Assembly: GCA_004352715.1 (NCBI GenBank)
Contig: SCFE01000003.1
Span: 2,856,624 to 2,920,623, forward strand
Length of the DNA: 64,000 nucleotides
Direction of reading: 5' to 3'
From: Hofstenia miamia
Taxonomy: Eukaryota; Xenacoelomorpha; Acoela
This document shows positions 13,720 through 28,494 of the stretch, in pieces. The notes under the pieces were generated by a model. That model worked only from the letters and a program-made list of their open reading frames with translations, ran no database searches and was not told the origin of the DNA. Numbering within the stretch: position 1 is the stretch's first letter; every line of letters begins with the position of its first letter. The position numbers and the translations under genes were made by a program.

Positions 13720-14241
13720 TAGGTTTATGACTATTTCTATTTTTTTATTTCGAAAGACAGTAAAAAATAGACCAAAAATGCATTTTTACTACCCTAGTTT
13801 TTGAAATTTCTTACCGAAATTTTTTTGATTTAACCAATAGAAATCAAATCAATTTAATATTTTTTAACTCAGAGATGGAAATGTGCCAGGCCACGCTTGG
13901 GCTGTGGTATTGCAAAAAATGGGGTGAAATTTCAGTAAGAAATGTTTTTTTGAAATTAACCAATACGAAAATTCGACTTTGCAAAATAGATGTTGTTCAC
14001 TATAGTATTTCAAACTTAAGCTAATTCCATTTTTATTTTTAATATTTATACATTCCGAAATTTATCATTTTCTTTGTCAAACATTCATTTTTCAGTCCAG
14101 AACCAAAGACATTGCGCGGCAGCACAACCCCATAACTCTCCATTCATTTCCACAAATTATTCCAATTTCAAATTTCCATTAAATGGTTAATCTAGTTCTA
14201 TTTTATGAGATCTCTGTTGACAAATAAAATAGCTGTTTGCC

Positions 14242-15290
14242 TTAAATTATTTTTAAAAGATAAATATTTGGAGCCAAATTCCGATTTGACATTGACTCGA
14301 TCAGCTTTCTACAATAATCATCAGTAATCTCTGTGCACCATACCACTTTAATTTGCCCAATCAGATCGTCGACTGATGTGCATTGGCGCTTCATCAGACA
14401 GTTTTTTATGTGATTCCAGCAATTTTCTATGACGTTGAGGTCTGGGGAGTTTCTCGGCCAGTTTTCAAGCAGCCGAAAGTTTTGTGATGCAATCCACTGT
14501 TTCACAACTTTGGCTCTGTGGCAAGGAGCACCATCTTGTTGTAGTACAGATGTTCCTCAAAGCTGCATAAACATGGGAACTTTCTCCTGAATTATTTTGA
14601 GGTAGGCTTTGGCTGTGACTGTTTCGTTGTGAGGAACAAAATGCAGACCAGCACGCCCATTCGCAGTTATATCACCTCAAATTATCACAGAAGGTCCTGA
14701 GCGGAACGTTTGTTGCTTGTAACGCGTGTTGAATCTTTGGGTTCTTGGTCGTCGAACGTGTGGCCAGTATGATGTAAACTGGCAAATCTTGGATTCGTCA
14801 CTACACATTACTTGATGCCACATCTCAGGGGTGTAGTGTTGGTATTGCATACAGAAGCGCAACCGGTCTCGAATGTTCTTTGAAGACAATCGGGGTTTGG
14901 CTGCCGGTTTGCACGCCGGAAGGTCAAAGGTAGTATTCAATCGACGCCTAATGGTGAATGTTGATACATTCTGCACTACTGCACCTAGACTTGCTTTGAC
15001 TTCAGAAGATGAAGAGAATGGTTGATTGACGACGTAATGTTGAATGAGACTGTCAGTCTGAGGGGCTGACCGTTTTGGTCTCCCAGCCCACTCGCGAGAG
15101 GAAAAATTTTGCCATTGCTGATAGAGAGTCTAAGGGGTTGCCACTTTTGGTCTTCCAGACTGCCGTTGTTGTTAGCGAGTAACACTTCTGGATACCGAAG
15201 ATACTGACACGCCCATTCTAACAGCTATAGCGCGATAATAGTACCCCTCTTCGTACAAGATGTAAATTTGAGACGCTTTGTTGGCGAAAT
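14242..15290 (-). pseudogene. Tc1-like DD35E transposase pseudogene
   Basis: The minus strand encodes a nearly complete Tc1-family transposase. In order: a helix-turn-helix segment with ILYEEGYYYRAIAVRMGVS (about 15270-15190), a GRPK-type linker, IRRRLN (about 14940), the first Asp in MCSDESK, the second Asp in QQDGAPCH and Glu in DLNVIENCW. I count 35 residues between the second Asp and the Glu, so DD35E rather than the DD34E of classical Tc1. The segment 14242-14976 stays in one frame and is broken only by two TGA stops, one where WGD is expected (near 14677) and one before the QQDGAPCH segment. The linker holds a short imperfect duplication and a frame change. Terminal repeats were not resolved. 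Confidence 0.85.
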
Positions 15291-15299
15291 TTCACTACC

Positions 15300-16900
15300 A
15301 TTCACTATATTTCAAACAATAATGTTAGTGCTTTTTCAGTGAAAATGTATTATGTGTAAATCTAAAGTTGTGATAATTTGATTGGCTAAATGAATCTGTT
15401 GTAAATTCAAAATATTTCTCAAGGTTGCCAAAAATTGGGATCACCTTCGCCGAAACCTGGCTGCTCTACTGATCACCAGTACTTCATCAACTATTAATAA
15501 GTCGAATATAATTGCTAGTATGTTATACAGGATATAAACAGGTAATTTGGATTAATAATAGACAACCAAGCTCCTTTATATTTTTGAAACAGAAACTTAG
15601 CTCGTGTGAATAGGGGCAAAATGGATATAAGAAGGATGAATATTCATTGAAATTCCTCCTGAATCCACCTCCAGTATTTCCACTTACAAACATCCATTGT
15701 ACCATTTGAGATGGTATATTAAATTAGTTCATTATTCTACTCTAAGAAATTTAAAATCACACGAAAATTATATGAAAAATTCATGCCTAAACAGGTGTGT
15801 ACATTTGAGGCCCCCGCTTAAATGGAAGTTTTTTTAGCTAAACAAAACTAAAATTTATAATTCAACCAAACTAAAATTACAACTTGGATTAATTTATGCA
15901 CATTTCGGGTAATGCCCAGTTCGAATAAACTTTATAGTAGCTTAACATAGATTATATCCATTGATTTTTAAAATATTTTCTATATTAATATGAAATTCTA
16001 TTTTCCCACACTAACAGAGCTCAAATTTTGCATACGGTGGCAATTTTCAATGAACTAATTTTTAGGCTGAATATGCTTAAAATTTTGAAATAAAAATATT
16101 ACTCGTTTTATATTAGAAAGCATACATTGATTTTACTACACTGCCTGGTTGTGAATGAATGGCATAGTTCCTTAGGGAGTAAATGTACTCGGTGCTTATA
16201 GTGCTGCCCATTAATTTCTTCTAACTCTACTGTTGACTATTTAGAACAAATTTTCACGGTATATTCTCAATAACTAAGCAAAATATTCACAACTTATCAA
16301 ATAAAATATTTAAAAATTAAAAAAATAAAATTTTTAGCTATTAAATGGCCAGTAATATTCGGTCAGAATCCTGTTCAATATGTTAGCAATACAATGGAAA
16401 CATATTTTCTTTTAAATATAATAGCATTTCACTGTATTATAGGTATGTCGAAATATTGTGCTTATCTGGTTTGAGAATAGTTAAACTTAGAAAATTTTTA
16501 GTTCTATTTACAATTTGGTCATTAAAAAGAGTATAATGCACTTTCTAAGACATGTTAGAGTGCTTTAAATTAAATCATTTCTTTTGTAGACAAACTGATG
16601 ACAACCACAACATTTATATAAAAAAGCATACATATATTATATGTGAATTACTTAGCCCAAAAATGGAAAAATACAATTGTCATGCACATACAAATTTTTT
16701 AATATATTCATTCACTGACTTGAATTATCAACTGAATTGTAAACCGAGCGAAATTTTTGAATTTTAATTTCATTTTTGTAAGTATTTTCATGATCTTTGT
16801 TAAGTAAGCTTTTGTTTTCAACCAATAAGATTTGAATCTAATAATTGACGACATCTAGCGTCGTCTTTATATTTAGCTAAAGCTAATTTGAATATATTAA
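15300..16900. other. Non-coding sequence upstream of the Wnt gene
   Basis: No exon was supported. It probably holds 5' flanking or leader sequence of the Wnt gene. A small inverted repeat, GACGAC/GTCGTC with a 7-base spacer, lies at about 16848-16866, 60 bp before the proposed start codon. Confidence 0.4.
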
Positions 16901-16927
16901 AGAAGATCAGTTTCAAAGTTCAGCAGT

Positions 16928-17058
16928 ATGGAAACAATGCACATATCAGTAATTGGCAAGGGAATATCCTACAGCATATTTTTGTTTTTTACTTTCAACG
17001 TGTTGCTATCAGACTCGACGAATCACATGCAAAGAGAATCCTACCCTGTCAATTTAAC
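16928..17058 (+). CDS. Wnt exon 1: signal peptide
   Basis: ATG at 16928. It encodes METMHISVIGKGISYS, then the hydrophobic IFLFFTFNVLLS, and ends in phase 2 at the donor AAC/GTAAGT. The phase matches exon 2, whose first base completes a Thr codon. The start is inferred from the signal peptide and phase. Another frame of this DNA is also open but lacks these features. Confidence 0.75.
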
Positions 17059-20000
17059 GTAAGTTTTAAACGTATATTTAACTATCAAAAACCCTTAAAT
17101 GCCTAATAAAAATGTAAAAGTATGAAAATAAGAAATAAGAAATGTTACCATAATGCAAAACTACTTGACTGCATTGGTGGCATTAGAATAAGTTATTACG
17201 TTTATGTTGTGTCAGATTAGAAGGATAATAAAGAATTTTAATTGCAAACATACCGAATTCAATCAAAATTGTTATTCGATAAAATATTGCGGTCGTTTTT
17301 GTAAATTATCTCTGATATCGCTTTAGAAAACAATGGGGCAAAGGCAAATGTTGTTCTAATTAATCTCTCCACAAAGCAGTGATTTAAAACAGTAATAATT
17401 AATTGGAGAATGCAATTAGCATTAATTTTCTAGTGTTTTAAAATTGATTCCTTTTACTTTAAAAATATTTATCATACAAAATTCAGTGATTCAATTGCAT
17501 AAATTTTCTAAAATATTACTTTCAATAATATTTGCTAAGTATTAAAAATGAATGCTTTCCACTAATTTTTACATACCTTGTTTATATTTTGAATATTTAT
17601 GTTTTTTTCATGCTCATTTTCCAGCTAATAAAATCTCAAACATATCTATTATTTTGATAAACATCGAATAAATTTTCAGAACATTAATAGTAATTTTCAT
17701 GGAATTTTTAAGAACTTTATCTTTTATAACTAAGTTTTAGTTCAAAATAATCTTGCACTATATATAATTTATTATTCAGTTAATATTTTATTTAACTATA
17801 CTTAATAGATTTGGCATAACCATTCAGAGCATCTCCAAGATTAATGCTTTAGAATTAAATGCAGTTAGTTCTTTAAGTTGTTTTCCTTTGAAATATTTTT
17901 CGCAAATAAACTCTACTACTATTTATAAACAAAATAAATTTGATAAAATAAATTCCAGTAATAAATTCCACTTCTATTGACATTTATATTTACAAATTTA
18001 CTGAAATAAAAATACTGAAATAATTTTTGGAATGTGTTAAAATACAATTTTAAAACTTTGTTCCCCTTAAATATATTGTATAAATCTAATACATTTTTAA
18101 CCCCTCATAAATTAGGCGTTTTTACCCATTTATTTGTGTGTTTCTTTGGATAGAGGTGGGTTTTTACATTGATTTTGTCCAAAAAAATTACATAGAGGTT
18201 TTGGCTTATCAAATTGCAATTTGAATAAATATCTATTTTTTTCATTTGTAGAAAACTATTCAAATATATAACAGATACTTATTTGTCACATTAAATATTT
18301 TGCGTAGGAATTTGCACTCTTATTACAAATTTTCAGAAATATTCACATTTTTTATGTAAGGAAATTTTTTATAAGAAAATGAGTGTGAAAGTCATTAAAA
18401 TTTCAGAGCATTTCCAAACTCATTCCCTTCGGATGAGATTTTTAAGGAGAATAATTTTTCAGGTTCAAACAAATTTGTAAGCAATAAATTAATTTTGTAA
18501 GTCATTCAGATAAAGCTGTCTAAAATATAAAATTTTGCTCATGAAATTTATCAAAGTCCCAAAGGAACCATGAAAGTAAAATTTTAAAAAATAACTACAG
18601 GAAATTTCAGCCAAACTTAAGGTATTTTGTCAAGAAAACGACCTCAAATCAAAAAATGAGTGTATCTCTATACAACTATGTATCCAACATGATATTTTCA
18701 AGAATACAAATTATAATTTTGTATTGCATTACATTTCAAAATATTATTTATTTTAACATCCTTCTGACATTAATTTAATCTTATAAATGTTTAGTGCATT
18801 TCGTATGTTTTCATTTAAAGTTTTGCTAAATGTTGTGCTTTCTTTCACCCATACACAAAAGGGCTTGTTCGGACTCCAGTCATTTTTAATAACTGAATAT
18901 TCTTTGATTGCGGATGTCCAGTTGTGCTTGTAGAACTATATTGATTGTTCGTCAGAGGTGGTACATTTCATATCTAACTGTGAATTTCTTTTTCTAAATT
19001 TAATAAATTTACTGAACCTCTAAAACAACTTGTTATAGTTCATTTAAATTCGAATCTGAAATCCTAACTAAGGTAATTTCATCTAAAAATATTATTTATT
19101 GATCAATATAGTGATCTACAAAATTATTGGTAAATATCTTATACCATTGGAAATTCGTAGTGATTTAACATTATTAAGATGTTTGAGTTTTTTCACGATC
19201 ATGAAAATATGTTCTTTTGACATTTTGCTTTAAGCGTTTTATTTTGATAAGAATTTTTATGGAAATAACCAGAAAGAGGAAAAGCTTGTTAACTAAATCC
19301 ATGAAACTAGCTTAAGCTCATCAATATTTTTGTTCAAAAATTTTTTTCAGGATTGAAATACATTTGCCCTCATCATAAAGATTAATTCAATTTTTAGTAA
19401 AATCTGTGAATTGTCCAAAAAAGGCGACAAGATTTTCAAATATTGCAAGAAATCTGACCTAAAGCTTAAATATGCCATTGATGGATTAAAAAAAGGAAAA
19501 AATGGCTGCAAGGAGATATTTAAATCTAAGCACTTCGACTGTGACATTGATGGCATGGATTTTGAAACAAGAAAGAATTTTCTAACACGAGGTAAATTTC
19601 AATTATTATTATTGCTCTTATTACTATTATTATTATTATTACTAGAAAAATAATAATTAATTTTATTAATAGTATTATTACGATAATTATGTTTTATTAT
19701 TCATGGGCGAGTACAACGGGGGTTAAGCTCCCCCCTCCCCCCCCCCCATTCAAAAGAAATATTTGATAAACCCTTGANNNNNNNNNNNNNNNNNNNNNNN
19801 NNNNNNNNNNNNNNNNNNNNNNNNNNNNNNNNNNNNNNNNNNNNNNNNNNNNNNNNNNNNNNNNNNNNNNNNNNNNNNNNNNNNNNNNNNNNNNNNNNNN
19901 NNCCCCCCCCCCTATTCAAAAGAAATATTTGATAAACCCTTGAAAGAAATCATCAGTCTCAGAAAATAATGAAAGAAATTTAAATTTTAGCTCTTCAAAT

Positions 20001-23000
20001 CTTAAGAGCTGTACTCCCCTGCTAATATTTTTAATATTATTGTTGTTATTATTATTATTATTATTATCGTTTTTTTAATTGTTACTTATTAGGTAAAATA
20101 AAAAGTTTTATTTCATAGTTAACAGTTTGTTGAAATGTTTGTTTGTGGTTGTGCAGGGAAAATGCATTCTCTCACTAATAGGTCATGGCGTTTACACAAA
20201 CAAATCTTAATGGCATGTCAATATAACTTTGGCAATTTTTGTTGGGTGGGTTGAATGAATTGCTCTGTAAACAAAGTTGAATGGGGCAATTTATGTTGAT
20301 GGTTACTGAATTAGAGTTGTTGTATTTAATAAAATCCCAGCTCCTCATATTTTGCATTGAATTTTTTATTTTTCATTTAAAAGAAAATGCTGTCTTTGTG
20401 GCATGGAAATCTGTGTCCCTTTCATGTCTCTTATCATTTTCACACATTGGTGTTAGTCTGCTTCTTTAGTTAAAGTTATCGCTGCATTTCTGATACGACA
20501 ACGTCTCCTGCAAGTGCCAGCCATTGTCACAATTTATAGACATGAAAATATGCGATAAATCCACTTATAGTTTATCATATTTTATAGATAGATGAGGGTA
20601 GCATTCTTAATTTTGAAGTAAGGGTTCTTCTACTAAAATATATTCAGGTGTAAGGTCAGACAATTTTATTTGAATGGTGCCACACTATGGCAATTGTGGT
20701 ATTCCTTGAATTGAATTAGATTTAAAACAGTCTATTTATAGATGCAATGTAGAATCGTTCGAAAATCTCTAGAATTTGCAAGAACAGAACTCCAATAATT
20801 TGAAGTTAGTAAAGAGCATTACAGAAAGGAAAATGGAAAGAAGACATTAACAGAAATTGTGCCAACTGCGATGAACTTATAAAGACCGGTATGTAGATAA
20901 GTAGGCGATGAAAAATTTTGAGAGATGGATCCATATCTTGCATAATGTGCAGGCAAAATAATATATTATAATGAGATTAACGAATAATGAAAACGTAAAT
21001 TTGCTTAATGTAAGTTACAGAATAACCAGCATTTGTTCATAGGCTTCAAAGGGTATGATTCTGTCGGAATTTAAATCCCAAAAGTCATGTCATAACGCTA
21101 AAATATTAGCCTTACTATTTGTTTGTAAAAATATATGAGATATCAAGGCAAATAATATTAGCAAAAAGAGCTAGAAATTGCTGACGCTTCAACTAGAACT
21201 AAATAGAGTTTGTATTGTCACATGAAATAAAGTACAGTATTAGCTACATTAATAATAATATATCTTGTGTACAAATTCTCATTTCCATAATTTACAATGT
21301 GTAATAGTGGGAAATATTTTCCAAATAATTATAATTAAATTTCGTCAGAAGCGATTTATTTCACGTGAAGGCTATTAGTCTACAAGATAGTAGAATCTAT
21401 TTTAGCAGCTGTATGCAATATGCCAAAGTGTGATTAGTAGACTCTCAATGTGTAAAAATTATGATTTTGCTAATTCACGTCACTTCGGAATAATGAATTT
21501 TTCAAAAATTTACGGGATACTGAAAAAAATTCCCCCATCACAATATATTTATTTTTCAAGATATTTGAAATTTACTAGGCAAATTTTATCTTAAATGTTT
21601 CTTCATACGTCTCTGCATGAAAATCTACATTAAAATATTTATTAATTTTAAAGAAATTAATGTTGGCATACTTAAAATATTGGGTGTTTTAAAATTTTTT
21701 GCAATGTTTTTTAAATGTGCTTCTTCAAATCCATATTAAATTTTATTTAAAATTTGGCATATTATTTTTGGGATTCGTTCATTTGAACTTTCTTAAATAA
21801 CTACCAAAAAATTTGCAAAACTTGCGTTTTGCTTACGTGTATTAAAAAAATTAATTCAATGTTTTGGAAATTTGTTTTTGCATGAATATAGAATGAAGAA
21901 GATAAATATAGCTAGTAGGTCCTTTTATCAAAATTTGTTGATCACATTTAATATAATATTTTATTTGACTTATCATTTTGACCGAGAACACTTAAACGTG
22001 CGTCTTTAGCTATTAATCTTTATTCGAATAAAATTTTAAATCTATTTTTGCAGGTATTTAATAATTTTTTATAATTTCTAAAAATAAATTTACTATGAGT
22101 TCATATTACATAAAGAATGAAGCTTAGCTTTAGTGAAGTGGTAGAAAGTAACTTAACAAAAATGATCTATATAAAGATAAATTTTAAATCTTGCTTTTTT
22201 GATAGAATGTGTTGCATTCTTACAACTCTGGCAGAAATTTTATTAATTCTATATCATAACACATAGATCTTGAAAGGATATTTAAGAAAATCGCATTTTG
22301 AAATTTTCACTTTTCTTAGTCAGAAAACATTTCTAATTTTATGATTTTAACCATTTTTATGTAAGATTCTATATCTATTTACAAAATAAATGTAAAATAT
22401 AAACATAAACATTTACTTTGTTTTCCAGACCTTCCCAACGTTTACCTAGCTTGTAAAGGAATTATCTTTCGTAAATCGTTATCGTTTTCACACTCAACCT
22501 CAAAAATTTAAGCTTATCAAATTCTGAGGTACAAAGCCTAAGGATCTCCAAAGTTGCATTCTCGAAAATTAGATAAATAATGATCCTATTAAATACATTA
22601 TCAAAATGTATTTAACACCAAAGTAAGAATTGAAACACATAGAAACGCTAATAATTCTCTTTTTTAAGATCTCTCTTTAATCCTTTAATTCAATTATTCT
22701 TTTAGAAGCTCTCTAGATACAATTAGTATTGATCTAGTAATCTCCGTTGACACATTTGCTTGTTTCGTAGAGACGGTGAACGAAAATAAATTCTTAATTT
22801 CATATGCAAAGGCTAAATTAAAGTTTATGTCAGTTTTAGATTAGCTTGGGATATTTTTGTAGAGTGAAAACACTAGTTGATATAATATATTATAAATCAT
22901 TTATCAGTATTTTGCTTTTTAATAACAATATATGTTTAATTGCAACAAAACTGCATATATAACACTGAACATAATATTTTTTAAGACTTTTGTTTTCCAA

Positions 23001-25266
23001 TGTTGGATATGATGGCATTTTGCAAAATTGGAAATGTATTCAAATATTACATCTAAATTTTACTAACATGCCTAAGCAGAAATTTTCCTGTTTAAACAAA
23101 TTTAGCCTTTTAAACAATTGCAAGATCTTTCTTTTCGGATACGTTTCATGGACAGTTGATGCATTTAATTCATTGAGTAATATTTTAACATAGATATGCT
23201 TTCTATTATTCTACAACAATCTGTTTAAAATAAACTCAAGTTAATCAAATTTAATATGTGAAAAATTCATGCTAACAGTAAGCCAGGAAAGGCACAATTT
23301 CTATACGGATGCTTGAAAATTTCATATATATATATATACATATATATACACCATTTATGTATATCAGTTGTTATTCAAGGCTTCTTTATAACAGCTCTAA
23401 TATATAGGCAGTAATTTTATATTTTCATTTGAGAACATGAGAATTAATTTCAGAAAAATTTTCCCATAAAAAATGAGTAAAGAACTGAAAAAAGCCATTA
23501 GGGACTTCAGAATTTTCTATATCATGGCTTGGTTGAGTTTTGGCCTTAGGTGTTCTAGTTACTCAGAAAGATTGGAAAACAGAATTAAAAATCCTTTATT
23601 TTTGGAATAATAAAGACACATGAAACTATTCCTATCACGAAATATATCCGATTGTAAACCTTAATCAGTGGAAGAAGAATTTCAAAAAGTTAAATAATTC
23701 ACTGGTTGATGCATTTTCATTTTAACCATGTTATCATTCTGGAAAGAGTTAGTTTCATGTATAATGGTATCTAAATATAGATCAATGCAACACTTTGACT
23801 ACAAAAATAAAATACAACGAGAACGCAAAAACAGACTTCTGTATGAATTCAATATTTTAACATTGAATTGAAATCTACGTCGTTGTTTAATAACTGAATA
23901 AACTTTTATAAACTTTCAAAGTGTGAAGAAATATTTGAAAAAACCTGTAAGTCATTTAAAAGAAATACTAGCATTTCACAATCAGTCCTAATTTGTTTGT
24001 TTGCTCGTTGTCTTTATTGTGGTATCACATATTTTCGAACAATATTCATTTTACGTAAATTAATTGCAATATGTGAATTAACTGTTGCTGAATAAAACGG
24101 TGCATCTAAATATAGAAATTCTGGGAGGTTCCGAAGACCATGATGTCATCACAAAGACTTTAATAATACTTGCTGTTGGCGATTTTTCCCGATATCAAAG
24201 TTGTGAACACAAATCAGATAGCTTGCAAAGGGGACTATTTTGCCTGCTTGTTTGTCTTGTTTTGGAAGGCGTCAGTAATGATCATAAACTCATTGAAAAT
24301 TGCTTCTTCAATTTGATAATAGGGAAAGGACTTGAGGCATTGTCAATTTACACACTATCTGATTACTTCCCATAAATACGTAACAGCATATGAATTAGTC
24401 GTTTTGCAGGTCAGTAAGCATCTATATGCTCATAGTTCTTTGATTTGATTCTAAGACGTATCTTTTGGAAATATCCGCTTTGTTTAGCGTTTGAAATTCC
24501 TACAAATCATTTCATGCAAAATTTCAACGTATATTGTCGCTATTCATATTTGAGGACGCGCAAAAAAACCCGTACAAGCCATCAAATAATTGTGTTTTCC
24601 ATACAGCCCCATGTTTACAAAAATGATATGTTCCATCATCGAATCATAAAAAATCCTAACATTAATATATTTATGCATTTCAAAACCTATTCAAACTGTA
24701 AAAAGTAGAAATGTTTTTAATGAAATAACTCTCTTTCTCTGATCCATTGGGGGGGGTCCCTAAAATGTTGTCCCCTGCCCTCCTCTTCCTGTGATCCTGG
24801 TATAAATTATGATATTTTGGTATTTAAATTTTGGGTTTATTTTATCCAAATGAATAACATTTTACTCATAATAAATATCAATATTTACAATACAAGTAAT
24901 TTCTTACAAATGTGCAGAACTAGTAATCTTACAATAATTTTTGAAAAAAATTACCCATTTTAATATGTTGTACAGACTGATTACTTTAAATGTACTCCGA
25001 TATATGACGTAATCATTGATTAATTTAAAGGGTGTTTCCGTTTCTCTTAGTAAAGCAGGAAATTACAGTTTACTCTCGATTGCAACTTTTATTGCAGTTA
25101 GCCAATCACTTGTTTAAATTTACATGACCTATAAAAAACTAATAATTTCCCTACCTCTTCATATTCTCGATAGTAAAGAGTATTTCAAATTTTGGTAAGA
25201 TAAGAATTTTTCAGAAACAAAATCACATTTAAACATTTAAAATATTTCAATTATAAAATTATTTAT

Positions 25267-25300
<34 letters not shown>

Positions 25301-25450
25301 NNNNNNNNNNNNNNNNNNNNNNNNNNNNNNNNNNNNNNNNNNNNNNNNNNNNNNNNNNNNNNNNNNNNNNNNNNNNNNNNNNNNNNNNNNNNNNNNNNNN
25401 NNNNNNNNNNNNNNNNNNNNNNNNNNNNNNNNNNNNNNNNNNNNNNNNNN

Positions 25451-25484
<34 letters not shown>

Positions 25485-28434
25485 TGATTATTTATTTATT
25501 TATTTAATTATTTAACTACTACCTATCTATCTATCCATATATATATATATATAATCTATTTTTGTAAATCTATATGTATGCAATACGCATAAAATTTTTC
25601 TTAAATCAGTTCTTCCCGCATATACTTATATATATATACTAAATAAACTTTTCTAGAAGTGCAAAAAATGTAGACAGTTTTTACGTCAATGTTAGTTGTA
25701 GGAATACACTGAATCTCATATCAATAATTCACAATATTCGTACAAATGCAAACTAGGCTTTAATTCAGTTCAAATTAGTTGGGAACATTTGGTCTCAATA
25801 TATGGCTGCATTTGGAGTAAGCAGAAGATTTTGAGTAGAACGCTTAGTTAGGGATGGTTTAAATACTTCAAATAGATTGGCAATGCTAGCGTACTTTGAA
25901 GATTTATATGTTTGTAAATGTTATTCGATTGAGAAATTTGGAGAATCTGTTATTGAAGGAAACACTGACCACTGTTGTAAAATTAATGCCTGACAGAGTA
26001 CATTTTCATCCACATAAACTTGAACTATTCCTTCTTTGACGTTGTGAAGCATAGAGTGCGAGGGAATGTCATACATAATTTTTAATACAATTACATGACA
26101 AGTATATTAGGCGAAGAAGTCGGAATGTCTACCATGACAGAGAGAATATGTGAAGCAGTGAATTTATAGGCATTGAATGCAAGCGTTTCTTTTCTGTTGT
26201 AACGATACGATTGTCTCGTGATTTATTTATAAGGCGGAGATTTCTTGAATTTGAAAGAGACAATTTTTCGCAGAATTGTTATGTTGTAATCACTTATAAT
26301 TCAAATATTTGAATTTACGACAACATAAATCATTTTGTCGTTTTTATGAGATTTCTGTCTTTAAATTCGTTCCAACAACGTCTCATATTTACAGAAGTAT
26401 AAAAATATTACAATGTGGTGCTAACTAGATATTTCTCCTTCTTCGACATTGCATCTTGGGAAGATATATTCTCATATAATCGTAGTCAATTCATTTAACT
26501 CTGCTTGTGAGTTTGACTGCAACACTAGCGATTTGGCGGAAATAGAAAACGTCAAAATATTTTCTCACGTCAGTTTTTGTCGCAGATTCATTTTTGCTAG
26601 AGTTAACTCACTCTCACATTGTAAAATTTTGTCTGAGGATTGACTGGTATTATGTCAGTAAGTATTTTCACACGAGTGTATTTGCGCGGTGGGCCATGTT
26701 CGAAACAGATTTTCATAACATTTCTATGAGACAATTTGTTATTGAAAATTCTATTAACTGTGTAGCCAAAGAAAAATAATTGTTCTTCAACAATCAACCG
26801 CAGTAGGCTCGTCTGCATAATGAAGCTGGCAATTAATTAAAGCATACTAAGTAAAACAAAATAACAAATTACTTCAATTCGAAACAAATTTTATTAAACC
26901 CTTGTATCAATAGTTCAATCTATGAAACATCACAATGAAAATTGAATATGTAGAGAAAATGGTATGCATACAGTGACGAAGGACTTGTTTTTGTAGATTT
27001 GTTCTGCATATGTTATGCATGTCTATGAAATTACCTAACGATTATTATCATTTTTATATGTGCACTTAAATAATAAACAGTGACAATATGAGCTTAGAAT
27101 GGACCTGAACTCGACCCGATCCAATACGAAATATAGATTTTGATTCGCAACATGTAACGTCTTGGATCTTTCCAATCAAATGATAATTTAAATTCAGTTG
27201 CTTTTGGATAGATTACACATACACATGGCCATTCATTGGTATTAGTTAACATTTTCGATCTTTCTCGAATCAAATAGTGACTAACATTGGCAACTTTTTG
27301 TCCAATTAATACATAGAGCTCTATGAATCAATCTTAGCTGTGCGTCCGAACCCACACTTTGATACCCGAAGCGCAAAATCAATTCGGGTTTAGCCAGGTA
27401 CCGGATGTCATTCTTTATTATACATACAAGACTACGATTTCATTCTTTATTATACATACAAGACTACGATTTTATGGGACCTGAAATTTATTCATCCAAG
27501 TCCTTCTTTAGTCCCATTGGAGTTAGCCCCATTCCAGTTCCATTCCTTCCCTCGGTGCATTTTCTAGTTCCATAGACCCATGTGTTCTCACGACCTAACT
27601 TCTATTTGACCAAAATTGCAAAACAAATTAGTAATATTCCAGTTTCCTTAATTATGCCTTCAGTCTCATGTTAATTCCAGGCCAATCTCATGAACTGCGA
27701 CTAGTAAATCTCTTGTGACTTAATGTATATATACATATATATGCGCATATACCTGACCTAAACAATTTGGTGAGGCGTACATCAGGCGTTAAGTATAAAA
27801 TACCTATTTAGCACCAATTATAAACAGAATATCGAAAAAAAACTTTTAAATCAAACTTATTCAAAATTTTTTAAATAGTTGCATTATTTAGAATATCTAA
27901 ACATAAAAATCATAGGCTTGCTTTCTTTACACCAATTTGAACTGGCAGTAAATATAAGTGAAATTTTGAAAACTGGCACTAAATAATATTTAGCAGCATT
28001 TTCTAAGGCAATATATTGTTGCATTTGGTTGAAAACAGGTACACTTTACATTTTAGAATCTACATATAAGCAAGATTTCCTTTTACTGAAAAACATTAAT
28101 TATTGTTAAAGTTTGAAAGGCAATAATAGCAGCAAAATTTTTTTTCATGTCATGCATATCTTGATCAATGTTTAAATTCCTAGAGAATTTGCTACATCTC
28201 AAAATTTACAGTAAGTCAGACAACCTGTTTCATTCTAATGCGATGTTATATATATATATATANNNNNNNNNNNNNNNNNNNNNNNNNNNNNNNNNNNNNN
28301 NNNNNNNNNNNNNNNNNNNNNNNNNNNNNNNNNNNNNNNNNNNNNNNNNNNNCAATGTTTAAATTCCTAGAGAATTTGCTACATCTCAAAATTTACAGTA
28401 AGTCAGACAACCTGTTTCATTCTAATGCGATGTT

Positions 28435-28494
<60 letters not shown>

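Noticed and set aside
14242-15290. Alternative genetic code, because a TGA falls at an expected Trp codon of the Tc1-like transposase
   Set aside because: The second TGA is not at a conserved Trp, the Wnt gene uses TGA as a stop, and the tetraspanin uses TGG for Trp. These are pseudogene lesions.
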